Positions 1-5,784 are shown, counted from the stretch's first letter. The stretch: DNA of 5,784 bases from F1-120-MAGs023 sp038228615 (GCA_038228615.1 JBBRPC010000249.1:1-5784), one strand, 5' to 3'. Made by a program: numbers and translations. Notes: generated by a model not told the origin, from the sequence alone.

Positions 1-486
1 ATTGCGAACGTCATCGCTCCAGGTCAGTTGGTGATCGGCGGTTCTTCGGCGGGTGTTGAGGCTGCGTTTGTCGCAGCAAAGGCACTGGGCGTTCGTAAGG
101 CGCTGCGACTCGATGTCGGCGGCGCGTTCCATACTCCGTTGATGGACTCAGCCGCACCGACACTCGAGACCGCGGTGCAATCATTGAAGTTCCGCGAGTC
201 GCACTACCCAGTGGTATCGAACGAGGACGCCAGCGCGTATACCGACGCCGAAGCTTGGCGCGCCCGTTTGGTGCGCCACCCAATGCAACCGGTGCGTTGG
301 AGAGAAACGATGCTCGCACTCTGCAACGATCTCGACGCCGAGGCCTTTGTTGAGGTGGGCAACGGCGCGATGATCGCAGGCGTGGCGAAACGAACCGTCA
401 CAATTCCTGTCGTGGGAATGAGCACTCCCGAAACCGTGACAACCGCGCTCGCTCGTTTGGACCAACTCGGTTCGGGATCGCGATGA
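1..486 (+). CDS. fabD: Malonyl-CoA:ACP transacylase FabD, C-terminal part (5' end outside the window)
   Basis: This enzyme transfers the malonyl group from malonyl-CoA to the acyl carrier protein, supplying the extender unit for cytosolic FAS II. The frame is open from base 1, and 161 residues are visible of about 300 usual for the family. The visible part starts in the conserved NxxxPGQxVIxG stretch (visible residues 3-14). The acyltransferase histidine lies in GAFHTPLM (visible His44, equivalent to E. coli His201). The PVRWRETM motif (97-104) and the FVEVGNGAMIAGVAKR turn (116-131) follow. In that turn Asn replaces the more usual Pro of GPG. The GHSxGE nucleophile motif lies upstream and cannot be checked. 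The TGA stop at 484-486 overlaps the fabH ATG, which suggests translational coupling. The family assignment is secure from the motifs and from the fabH/fabG/acpP neighbours. Confidence 0.95.
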   Translation: MANVIAPGQLVIGGSSAGVEAAFVAAKALGVRKALRLDVGGAFHTPLMDSAAPTLETAVQSLKFRESHYPVVSNEDASAYTDAEAWRARLVRHPMQPVRWRETMLALCNDLDAEAFVEVGNGAMIAGVAKRTVTIPVVGMSTPETVTTALARLDQLGSGSR

Positions 487-1502
487 CAACGTCGTTGGAA
501 CCCAGTGGCTTTGCCATCCTTGGTTGGGGAACGGCAGTTCCCGAACGACTGCTCACCAATGCTGAGCTTTCGCAACGGATGAACACGAGCGACGAGTGGA
601 TTGTCGAGCGAACGGGAATCCGTGAGCGCCGAATCGCGAGCAGCGGGGAAACAACCGGCTCGCTCGCCGCGTTAGCTGGACGCGACGCGATGAAACGTGC
701 CGGTCTTGTTGCAAACGACGTCGATTTGTTGATTATCGCGACTTGTACACCAGAACAACCGATGCCGCATACCGGCGCGTTTGTCGGAGAAGAACTCGGG
801 TTGCGTTGCGGGAGTTTCGATATCAACGCCGCCTGCTCCGGTTTCGTGTATGCACTCGTGGTTGCCGATGCGATGACCCGATGCGGGTCACGCAATGTCA
901 TGCTGATCGGGTCGGAGACCATGAGCACGGTGGTGGATCCCAACGACAGGAGCACTGCAATATTGTTTGGAGATGGCGCAGGTGCCGCGATCGTGGCCAG
1001 GTCGCCCAACTACGACGGCGAGATCTTGGCTTGGGACCTCGGTTGCGATGGGAGCGGCGTCGATATTCTTGGAATTCGTGGCGGTGGATCACGATTGCCC
1101 ACCTCGAGCACGACGATCGCGAGCGGCGCTCAGTACATCCACATGCAAGGACAAGAAGTGTTCAAGCGTGCGGTACGCACAGTCGTCGATTCGGCGAATG
1201 TCACCTTGTCGAGCGCGAACCGAACTGTCGACGATCTGGCGTGGTTCGTTCCGCACCAAGCCAATATCCGCATCATTCAAAGCGCCGCGAATCGGCTAGG
1301 CGTTCCTATGGAAAAGACACTCGTCAACCTTGATCGTTTCGGAAATACGTCGGCGGCATCGATTCCTCTCGCGCTCTTCGAAGCATTTGACGACGGTCGC
1401 ATCCAGCCAGGTGACCTCATTTTGATCAGCGGATTTGGGGCAGGGATGAACTGGGCGAGTGCAGTAGTCCGTTGGCCCAGCTCCCCGGCGGTGCGCGCAT
1501 GA
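483..1502 (+). CDS. fabH: 3-oxoacyl-ACP synthase III (KAS III) FabH
   Basis: FabH starts fatty acid chains by condensing a short acyl-CoA with malonyl-ACP, and it influences whether straight or branched primers are used. The 339-residue product has the thiolase fold and the Cys-His-Asn triad: Cys118 in NAACSGF, His258 in VPHQAN and Asn288 in RFGNTSAAS. TSDEWI (35-40), RTGI (43-46) and the C-terminal GFGAG (317-321) are also typical. Length is slightly above the usual 310-330. The ATG at 483 overlaps the fabD stop as ATGA, and a weak GGGA lies at 474-477, so initiation probably depends on coupling to fabD. By eye, Met94 falls where E. coli has Phe87, the residue capping the acyl pocket, so primer preference may differ from E. 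coli. Its 3' end overlaps fabG by ATGA. Confidence 0.97.
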   Translation: MTTSLEPSGFAILGWGTAVPERLLTNAELSQRMNTSDEWIVERTGIRERRIASSGETTGSLAALAGRDAMKRAGLVANDVDLLIIATCTPEQPMPHTGAFVGEELGLRCGSFDINAACSGFVYALVVADAMTRCGSRNVMLIGSETMSTVVDPNDRSTAILFGDGAGAAIVARSPNYDGEILAWDLGCDGSGVDILGIRGGGSRLPTSSTTIASGAQYIHMQGQEVFKRAVRTVVDSANVTLSSANRTVDDLAWFVPHQANIRIIQSAANRLGVPMEKTLVNLDRFGNTSAASIPLALFEAFDDGRIQPGDLILISGFGAGMNWASAVVRWPSSPAVRA

Positions 1503-2275
1503 CAATCGCGAGCCGAAGCGATGATGTGACGCCTGCGATTCGGACGGCGCTCGTCACAGGCGCATCAAAGGGAATCGGTGCAGCGACAGCGCTTCTCCTT
1601 GGTGCGAACGGATATCGCGTCGCGGTTGGATATGGGGGCGACACCATTGGTGCGTCGTCTGTAGTCGAGGCCATCACCGCAGCAGGCGGAACGGCCCGCA
1701 GCTTCGCCATCGACGTCCGCGATCGGGTTGGCGTCGATTCGTCATGCTCCGAAATCGAAGCGGCACTCGGACCAATCACGGTGCTCGTGAACAACGCCGG
1801 CATTACACGCGACGGGCTCGTCATGCGCATGAGCGATGCACATTGGAACGACGTGCTCGAGACGAACCTCACAGGTGCGTTCCATATGATTCGCCGCTGC
1901 ACCCCGGCAATGATGAAAGCTCGATTTGGACGCATCGTCAACGTCGCGTCGGCCAGTGGTCAGCTCGGAAGCGCTGGCCAAGCGAACTATGCCGCAGCAA
2001 AGGCCGGCCTTGTTGGGCTCACGCGCAGTGTCGCTCGCGAGCTCGCGAGCCGCGGAATCACGGCCAACGTGGTCGCGCCCGGCCCAATTCACACAGCCAT
2101 GACAGCTTCACTTCCGGCGGAGTGGGCAAACAAGATCGAAGCCCAGGTCCCGCTCGGACGCTTTGGCACGTGCGACGAGGTTGCAGCGATGATCGCCTTT
2201 GTGTGTTCGACTGCCGGTGCGTACGTGACTGGCGCGATTCTTCCGGTCGACGGAGGATTGAGCATGGGGCACTAA
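1499..2275 (+). CDS. fabG: 3-oxoacyl-ACP reductase FabG
   Basis: This NADPH-dependent short-chain dehydrogenase/reductase reduces 3-ketoacyl-ACP to (3R)-3-hydroxyacyl-ACP, the first reduction of each FAS II cycle. From the ATG at 1499 it has 258 residues, near the family norm of about 245-250. The cofactor motif TGASKGIG is at 20-27 and NNAG at 98-101. The tetrad is Asn123 (ETNLTG), Ser151, Tyr164 and Lys168, within a GQANYAAAK context very like E. coli FabG. The C-terminal YVTGAILPVDGG segment (242-253) is also typical. A longer reading from a TTG at 1472 adds nine residues, but the 1499 start is preferred because it is ATG and forms the same ATGA overlap seen between fabD and fabH. Location next to fabH and acpP supports FabG over other short-chain dehydrogenases. 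No ribosome site beyond weak GGCGG is visible, consistent with coupling. Confidence 0.95.
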   Translation: MTIASRSDDVTPAIRTALVTGASKGIGAATALLLGANGYRVAVGYGGDTIGASSVVEAITAAGGTARSFAIDVRDRVGVDSSCSEIEAALGPITVLVNNAGITRDGLVMRMSDAHWNDVLETNLTGAFHMIRRCTPAMMKARFGRIVNVASASGQLGSAGQANYAAAKAGLVGLTRSVARELASRGITANVVAPGPIHTAMTASLPAEWANKIEAQVPLGRFGTCDEVAAMIAFVCSTAGAYVTGAILPVDGGLSMGH

Positions 2276-2407
2276 CAGTGGAACCAATCCGCGACACAGT
2301 CGCAACGACGCGCCACCGACAGGCCGCCGGAAGCCCTACGGTGTGGCATACGCACCGTCAAACATGCATCCCTCACTCACAGACATCCCACAAACGAAGG
2401 ACAATAG
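2276..2407 (+). promoter_or_regulatory. fabG-acpP intergenic leader with inverted repeats
   Basis: This is the longest gap in the operon, and no credible small gene is seen. It contains a short dyad, GCGAC-ACA-GTCGC (2291-2303), a stronger hairpin at 2338-2358, and a good ribosome binding site GAAGGA at 2396-2401, six bases before the acpP ATG. No convincing -35/-10 pair was found: TACGGT at 2337-2342 fits the loose TANNNT pattern but lacks a good -35. The gap may hold an internal promoter, an RNA-processing site or an operator that sets acpP expression apart from the upstream enzymes. That function is inference. Confidence 0.45.
2338..2358 (+). other. Hairpin / inverted repeat in the acpP leader
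   Basis: The arms ACGGTGTG and CGCACCGT pair over eight positions, with one G-U wobble in RNA, around a five-base loop (GCATA). The stem ends 49 bases before the acpP ATG. No T-run follows, so it does not resemble a standard intrinsic terminator. It could stabilise or mark processing of the acpP transcript, or act at DNA level as a repressor site (ACGGTG-N9-CACCGT). Pairing is seen directly; the role is a guess. Confidence 0.5.
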
Positions 2408-2650
2408 ATGGACCGCTCCACTGCACTTGAGGCTGTTCGAGAAGTAGCGACCGAGGTGTTGTCGGTCGCTCCTGAAAAAGTCACGGAATCAGCGCGCTTC
2501 AAAGAAGATCTCGACGCCGACAGCCTCGACCTCGTCGAGCTTGTGATGGGCCTCGAAGAACGATTCGACATTCAAGTGCCAGAAGAAGACCTTGAAGGCG
2601 TCGATACGGTTGGCAACGCGGTCGATCTCGTTCTCGGCAAAATCGGCTGA
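2408..2650 (+). CDS. acpP: Acyl carrier protein AcpP
   Basis: This small acidic protein carries growing acyl chains as thioesters on a 4'-phosphopantetheine arm and shuttles them among the FAS II enzymes in the cytosol. It has 80 residues, the normal length. The attachment serine is Ser39 in the canonical DADSLDLVEL motif. The acidic recognition helix follows it (GLEERFDIQVPEEDLE, 48-63), and the C-terminal helix contains TVGNAVDLV (67-75). It has the clearest ribosome binding site of the operon, GAAGGA with a six-base spacer. This fits the usual need for far more ACP than of the enzymes. A long leader precedes it and fabF follows after 12 bases. An attached holo-ACP synthase gene is not present here. 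Confidence 0.97.
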   Translation: MDRSTALEAVREVATEVLSVAPEKVTESARFKEDLDADSLDLVELVMGLEERFDIQVPEEDLEGVDTVGNAVDLVLGKIG

Positions 2651-2662
2651 ACCCGACGCGCC

Positions 2663-3910
2663 ATGGCAACCCTCGACCACCGTGGCCGTCGTCGCGTCGC
2701 GATTACCGGCCTTGGCATCAAGGCACCATCAGGAACGACACTCGAAACGTTTTTCGATCGGATCTTGAGCGGCGTGTCGTGTGCTGCCCGCATACATCGT
2801 TACGACCCGGCTGACCTTGCTGTGCAGATCGGTTGCGAGGTGCCTGATTTCGATACCGAACCGTACGTCACGGCCAAAGAAGCTCGACGGCTAGATCGCG
2901 TTGCGATTCTCGGATTCGCCGCGGCTGCGGATGCCCTCAGCGACGCTGGCGACGTCGCGGCCGATCCAGCGCGTTGTGCAGTCATCGCGGGCGTCGGCAT
3001 CGGTGGACTGATCACCTTGGAAGAACAAATTGCCGTCTTATTGACCAAAGGGCCGTCCAGGGTGAGCCCGTTCCTCGTACCGATGATGATGGCGAACGCG
3101 ACCCCCGCGTTGGTATCGCTCAAGTTCGGATGGACCGGCCCCAATATCGCGGTCGCGACTGCGTGCGCCGCCGGAACGAATGCGATCGGCGAAGCTGCGC
3201 AGCTCATTCGATACGGAGATGCCGACGTAGCGATAGGCATGGGTGCCGAATGTTGCCTGACGCCCGTGGCGATGAGCGCATTCGCTCGAATGACCGCACT
3301 CAGTGGCCGCAACGATGATCCACTCCATGCGTCTCGCCCCTTCGACATTGATCGCGATGGTTTCGTGATGGGCGAAGGCGCGGGAGCAATCGTCATGGAA
3401 GAGTGGGACCACGCAGTGGGTCGGGGTGCGCGCATCTACGGCGAGGTCGTTGGCTACGGGCGCAATTCCGATTCGTATCACATCACTGCCCCTTCGCCAG
3501 GCGGCGCTGGCGCAGCTGCGTGTATGCAACTCGCGCTTGGCGATGCTGCGCTTGGTCCTCGCGCAATCGGCCATATCAACGCGCACGGCACATCCACGCC
3601 GCTGAACGACGCAGCCGAATCAGAAGCCATCGAGAAGGTGTTCGGTGCGCACTCGCTGCCTGTCACTTCGACCAAAGGCGTCACCGGGCACATGATTGGC
3701 GCCGCGGGAGGCGCCGAGGCCGTGGCGGCGATCTTGTCGATGACCAGGTGCACCGTTCCGCCGACCGCAAATCTCGATGCGCTTGATCCGGCATGCAACA
3801 TCGACGTCGTCAACGGCAACGCACGCACCATCGCGCTCGCACCAGTGATATCAAATTCGTTCGGTTTCGGCGGTCACAACGCTTCGCTGATCTTCGCGCC
3901 TCCGAACTGA
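2663..3910 (+). CDS. fabF: 3-oxoacyl-ACP synthase II (KAS II) FabF
   Basis: FabF is the elongating condensing enzyme that joins acyl-ACP to malonyl-ACP with loss of CO2. The product has 415 residues, matching the family (about 410-415). The Cys-His-His triad is intact: Cys168 in ATACAAG, His308 in NAHGTSTPLND and His343 in GVTGHMIGAAG. Lys338 in TSTKG is also present. The gating-loop motif SFGFGGHNASL is at 399-409, with Phe402 at the position of E. coli Phe400. The N-terminal RRVAITGLGIKAPSG supports the chosen ATG. There is no clear Shine-Dalgarno in the 12 bases after the acpP stop, so translation may depend on ribosomes finishing acpP. Chain-length factors of polyketide systems lack the active-site Cys, and this protein has it, so KAS II is the better call. 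Confidence 0.96.
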   Translation: MATLDHRGRRRVAITGLGIKAPSGTTLETFFDRILSGVSCAARIHRYDPADLAVQIGCEVPDFDTEPYVTAKEARRLDRVAILGFAAAADALSDAGDVAADPARCAVIAGVGIGGLITLEEQIAVLLTKGPSRVSPFLVPMMMANATPALVSLKFGWTGPNIAVATACAAGTNAIGEAAQLIRYGDADVAIGMGAECCLTPVAMSAFARMTALSGRNDDPLHASRPFDIDRDGFVMGEGAGAIVMEEWDHAVGRGARIYGEVVGYGRNSDSYHITAPSPGGAGAAACMQLALGDAALGPRAIGHINAHGTSTPLNDAAESEAIEKVFGAHSLPVTSTKGVTGHMIGAAGGAEAVAAILSMTRCTVPPTANLDALDPACNIDVVNGNARTIALAPVISNSFGFGGHNASLIFAPPN

Positions 3911-3947
3911 CCTGCACGACCACCTCAAACCGACCATCGGAGTCGTC

Positions 3948-4709
3948 ATGTTGCTTGCGGGCAAACGCATCCTTGTCACCGGTGTACTCAACGACGCCTC
4001 GATCGCATTCGCAGTTGCGAAACGAGCTCAAGAAGAAGGTGCCGAGGTTGTGCTGACGTCGTTCGGCCGAGCGATGAGTTTGACCCAACGCGCCGCACGT
4101 CGGCTCCCACAGCCCGATGTCGTTGTCACAGAACTCGACATCACGAGCGAGGCAAATCTCGACACGCTCGCAGAACGCGTAGGTGGCAAGCTCGATGGTG
4201 TCCTGCACGCGATTGGCTTCGCACCTGAGTCGTGTTTGGGTGGAGGCTTTCTTACCGCGCCCTGGTCGGATGTCGCGGTGGCGATGCAGGTCAGCGCTTT
4301 TTCGTTGAAGGCACTCGCGGTTGCGTGCCGACCGTTGATGAGCGCGGGTGGTTCGATCGTCGGACTCGACTTCGACAACTCGCGCGTTGCCTGGCCCGTC
4401 TACGACTGGATGGGCGTAGCCAAAGCCGCATTCGAATCGACGGCCCGATACTTGGCCCGCGACCTCGGCGTTGACCAGATCCGAGTGAACCTCGTCGCCG
4501 CCGGACCGCTCAGGACCGTGGCAGCGAAGTCGATCCCAGGTTTTGAGCAATTCGAAGATGCGTGGACAGCACGAGCACCGCTCGGTTGGGACGTCAAAGA
4601 CAACGCACCGGTCGCCGCCGCGTGTGTCGCGCTTTTGAGCGAACTGTTCCCTGCAACAACTGGCGACGTCATCCATGTCGATGGCGGCTACCACGCCATC
4701 GGGGCCTGA
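3948..4709 (+). CDS. fabI: Enoyl-ACP reductase (NADH), FabI/InhA type
   Basis: This enzyme reduces trans-2-enoyl-ACP, the last step of each FAS II cycle, normally with NADH. The 253-residue protein begins with the divergent cofactor motif LVTGVLNDASIAF (9-21) characteristic of FabI/InhA. The YxxMxxxK signature follows: Tyr152, Met155 and Lys159 in VYDWMGVAKAA, with Phe142 (LDFD) at the position of InhA Phe149. NLVAAGPLRT (181-190) and ATTGDVIHVDGG (236-247) complete the match, which from memory is closest to Streptomyces FabI and mycobacterial InhA. Ala88 in HAIGFAP lies where InhA has Ser94. The start is supported by GGAG at 3939-3942 with a five-base spacer. It is the last gene of the operon, and its TGA is immediately followed by the bcp stop codon on the other strand. 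Confidence 0.96.
   Translation: MLLAGKRILVTGVLNDASIAFAVAKRAQEEGAEVVLTSFGRAMSLTQRAARRLPQPDVVVTELDITSEANLDTLAERVGGKLDGVLHAIGFAPESCLGGGFLTAPWSDVAVAMQVSAFSLKALAVACRPLMSAGGSIVGLDFDNSRVAWPVYDWMGVAKAAFESTARYLARDLGVDQIRVNLVAAGPLRTVAAKSIPGFEQFEDAWTARAPLGWDVKDNAPVAAACVALLSELFPATTGDVIHVDGGYHAIGA
4679..4701 (+). terminator. Perfect hairpin inside the 3' end of fabI, possible termination structure
   Basis: CGATGGCG and CGCCATCG are perfect eight-base complements around a seven-base loop (GCTACCA). They lie over the last codons of fabI (VDGGYHAIG), six bases before the stop codon begins. No T-run follows on either strand, so a standard intrinsic terminator is not shown. The fabI and bcp stop codons abut, so any termination or 3'-end-protecting structure would have to lie inside coding sequence. 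The repeat is seen directly; its function is inferred. Confidence 0.35.
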
Positions 4710-5174
4710 CTAGCCTTCGAGCACTTTTGTGACCTTGGGAACGGTGTCTTTGGGGGACACCTTGTAGAACGCCCCCGAGATCTTGCCCTTGGCATCGATC
4801 ACAAACGCACTCCGCACGATGCCCATGTATTTGCGTCCGTAGTTGATCTTTTCTGCCCACACGCTGAATGCCTCAGCCATCTCGTGCGCTTCGTCGGCGA
4901 GCAGCGGAAAACCAAGGCCGTACTTCTCATCGAACTTCAGTTGCTTCGCCGGCGTGTCTGGCGACACACCGAGCACGGCTGCGTCGAGCTTCGCAAGATC
5001 CGGAAACGCGTCGCGCACCGCGCACGATTGCGTCGTGCAACCGGGCGTATCGGCTCTCGGGTAAAAGTACACAACGACATTGCGTCCTTTGAACTGCGAC
5101 AGCTTCACGATATTGCCATGTTGGTCGCTGAGTGAAAACTTCGGTGCTGCGTCACCAACGGAGAGTTGGGTCAT
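4710..5174 (-). CDS. bcp: Thioredoxin-dependent thiol peroxidase, BCP/PrxQ family
   Basis: This cytosolic peroxiredoxin reduces hydrogen peroxide and organic hydroperoxides using thiols recycled by thioredoxin. The product has 154 residues, close to E. coli Bcp (156). The peroxidatic site is FYPRADTPGCTTQSC (37-51). Cys46 is the peroxidatic residue with Pro39 and Thr43 of the PxxxTxxC motif, and Cys51 is the resolving cysteine, giving the atypical 2-Cys C-x4-C arrangement. Arg121 in the IVRSAFVID segment fits the conserved active-site arginine. The start at 5174 is fixed by a strong GGAGG six bases upstream and by the usual MTQLSVGDAAPKFSL beginning. The frame stays open upstream to about 5423, but that extension is not protein-like for this family. 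It converges on fabI with no spacer and diverges from the transporter gene. It has no evident role in lipid synthesis. Confidence 0.95.
   Translation of the reverse strand: MTQLSVGDAAPKFSLSDQHGNIVKLSQFKGRNVVVYFYPRADTPGCTTQSCAVRDAFPDLAKLDAAVLGVSPDTPAKQLKFDEKYGLGFPLLADEAHEMAEAFSVWAEKINYGRKYMGIVRSAFVIDAKGKISGAFYKVSPKDTVPKVTKVLEG
4743..4761. other. Short inverted repeat inside the 3' part of bcp
   Basis: GGTGTC and GACACC pair perfectly over six bases around a seven-base loop (TTTGGGG). The repeat starts 34 bases beyond the fabI stop, in sequence antisense to the bcp C-terminus. Read from the fabI side it could help stop transcription running into bcp, but there is no T-run and it may simply reflect coding constraint. 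Confidence 0.25.
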
Positions 5175-5208
5175 GGGGTACCTCCAAACTGAGTGAGCAC
5201 TGCTTAGC
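5175..5208. promoter_or_regulatory. Divergent spacer between bcp and the transporter gene
   Basis: Only 34 bases separate the two start codons. They include the bcp ribosome site and a small dyad, AGTG-AG-CACT, at 5192-5201. Promoters for both genes must therefore lie largely inside the opposite gene's 5' coding region. I found no clear -35/-10 pair. TAGCAT at 5205-5210 fits TANNNT and would place a + strand transcript start near 5217, close to an in-frame GTG at 5218, so a leaderless transcript is conceivable but unproven. Confidence 0.3.
5181..5185 (-). promoter_or_regulatory. Ribosome binding site of bcp (GGAGG)
   Basis: The - strand reads GGAGG, then TACCCC, then ATG. This is a near-consensus Shine-Dalgarno with a six-base spacer, the strongest in the window. 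It decides the bcp start at 5174 over the longer open frame upstream. Confidence 0.85.
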
Positions 5209-5784
5209 ATGCCGCCTGTGCAGCACTCGATCGTGGTTGAACTCAACGCGCCATCAACCACAATCATGGCGTTCATCGAGGAAGCATTCGGGGCAGAGCC
5301 TCGCGACGACGACACCTTGCGTGCGCAAATTCCGGCGGATCCGAGCGCCGATGGTGAACTCTGTTTCGGACTGGTTCGCCACGAGCCGGATACCCATACA
5401 ACCCTCACGGTCACGGCGAGCACCGACCTGAAGCTGCCATATTTTCAGGGAATCGTGTCGACACTCGTCGTGTTGCATTACGAAAAGACGTGCCAGCACG
5501 CCGTCGAAGTGATCGAAGCTCACCTCACCGGCAGCCCAGCGCCGCCGCCGGTGAAACCCACGCCGATGCTTCCGCCGGTGCCGTACACGAAGGAACAGGC
5601 CACATATCTCGCGACCGCAGGATTCGCGGTTGCCGTGGCGACGTTCGGACAGTCGATCGTCGGTCAATATGGGAGTCCGATTAAAAAGGCGTACAGCCTG
5701 ACGAATTCCGACTTTGCGACAATGTTGTCCGTACTGCGCGCTGGGGCGCTCGTCGCGTTGGTCGCCGGGTGGCTCGCTGATCGG
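5209..5784 (+). CDS. MFS-like transporter with an extra soluble N-terminal domain (3' end outside the window)
   Basis: This frame is open from the ATG at 5209 to the right edge, giving 192 residues with no stop. An in-frame TGA at 5194-5196 prevents a longer upstream start; GTG at 5218 or ATG at 5266 are later options. No strong ribosome site is seen. Residues 1-108 look soluble: a strand-helix start (SIVVELNAPSTTIMAFIEEAF) and a long helix at 78-107, in the style of SRPBCC/START-like domains, though that match is weak. A proline-rich linker with nine prolines follows at 110-125. Hydrophobic segments occur at about 131-153 and 171-190, ending in GWLADR, which fits the start of MFS motif A (GxLADRxGR) after the second membrane helix. 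The substrate cannot be inferred. bcp runs the other way just upstream. Confidence 0.7.
   Translation, partial: MPPVQHSIVVELNAPSTTIMAFIEEAFGAEPRDDDTLRAQIPADPSADGELCFGLVRHEPDTHTTLTVTASTDLKLPYFQGIVSTLVVLHYEKTCQHAVEVIEAHLTGSPAPPPVKPTPMLPPVPYTKEQATYLATAGFAVAVATFGQSIVGQYGSPIKKAYSLTNSDFATMLSVLRAGALVALVAGWLADR

Noticed and set aside
1472..1498. Earlier TTG start for fabG
   Set aside because: The ATG at 1499 forms the same ATGA overlap as the fabD/fabH junction and gives a family-like length; the extra nine residues have no support.
1744..2430. A + strand open frame spanning the end of fabG, the leader and the start of acpP
   Set aside because: It is out of frame with both genes, very rich in Arg and His, and has no known motif. 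The fabG and acpP readings have full signatures.
2800..3435. A 211-codon - strand open frame opposite fabF
   Set aside because: It is a shadow of a well-supported fabF and has low-complexity Ala/Ser/Pro-rich translation without family motifs.
3810..4694. A 294-codon open frame on the - strand opposite fabI
   Set aside because: It lies antisense to a gene with full FabI motifs, its translation is rich in Arg/Cys/His with no recognisable domain, and long shadow frames are expected in G+C-rich coding DNA.
5237..5248. Short inverted repeat GTTGA-AC-TCAAC near the start of the transporter gene
   Set aside because: Five-base arms inside coding sequence are expected by chance. It could be an operator for the divergent pair, but nothing else supports it.
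5175..5423. N-terminal extension of bcp on the - strand
   Set aside because: The near-consensus GGAGG site and the family-typical start at 5174 outweigh the open upstream frame, which overlaps the divergent gene and does not look like a peroxiredoxin extension or signal peptide.
5254..5667. A 137-codon - strand open frame at the right end
   Set aside because: It is opposite the + strand transporter frame, has an Arg/His-rich translation without motifs, and lacks membrane segments or family resemblance.

Overview
The window is a compact type II fatty acid synthesis (FAS II) operon on the + strand, followed by a convergent peroxiredoxin gene and then a divergent, incomplete transporter gene. 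It looks like chromosomal DNA from a high-G+C actinobacterium. The base composition is G+C-rich, and the enoyl reductase resembles the InhA / Streptomyces FabI type rather than Gram-negative FabI. The gene order (malonyl transferase, KAS III, ketoreductase, ACP, KAS II, enoyl reductase) fits a free-living actinobacterium relying on FAS II, possibly Acidimicrobiia. That placement is inference, because no rRNA or other phylogenetic marker is present.

Layout: 1-486 is the C-terminal half of fabD, cut by the left edge. fabH (483-1502) and fabG (1499-2275) follow, each joined to its upstream neighbour by a 4-base ATGA overlap. A 132-base gap (2276-2407) carries a strong hairpin in front of acpP (2408-2650). 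fabF (2663-3910) follows after 12 bases and fabI (3948-4709) after 37. The next base begins the stop codon of bcp on the - strand (4710-5174), so the two genes converge with no spacer. A 34-base gap separates the bcp start from a + strand gene (5209 to the right edge) predicted to encode a soluble N-terminal domain, a proline-rich linker and the start of a major facilitator superfamily (MFS) transporter.

How the genes work together: FabD loads malonyl groups onto the acyl carrier protein AcpP. FabH condenses acyl-CoA with malonyl-ACP to start chains, and FabF elongates them. FabG reduces the 3-keto group and FabI reduces the enoyl group. Only the 3-hydroxyacyl-ACP dehydratase is missing from a full elongation cycle, and it must be encoded elsewhere. 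bcp encodes a thiol peroxidase that is probably functionally separate.

All six lipid genes keep the expected catalytic residues. I found no new defence system, mobile element, CRISPR array or RNA gene. The points most worth a second look are the domain fusion in the right-edge transporter, the zero-spacing fabI/bcp junction with a hairpin inside the end of fabI, the acpP leader hairpin, and two active-site substitutions (in FabI and FabH).
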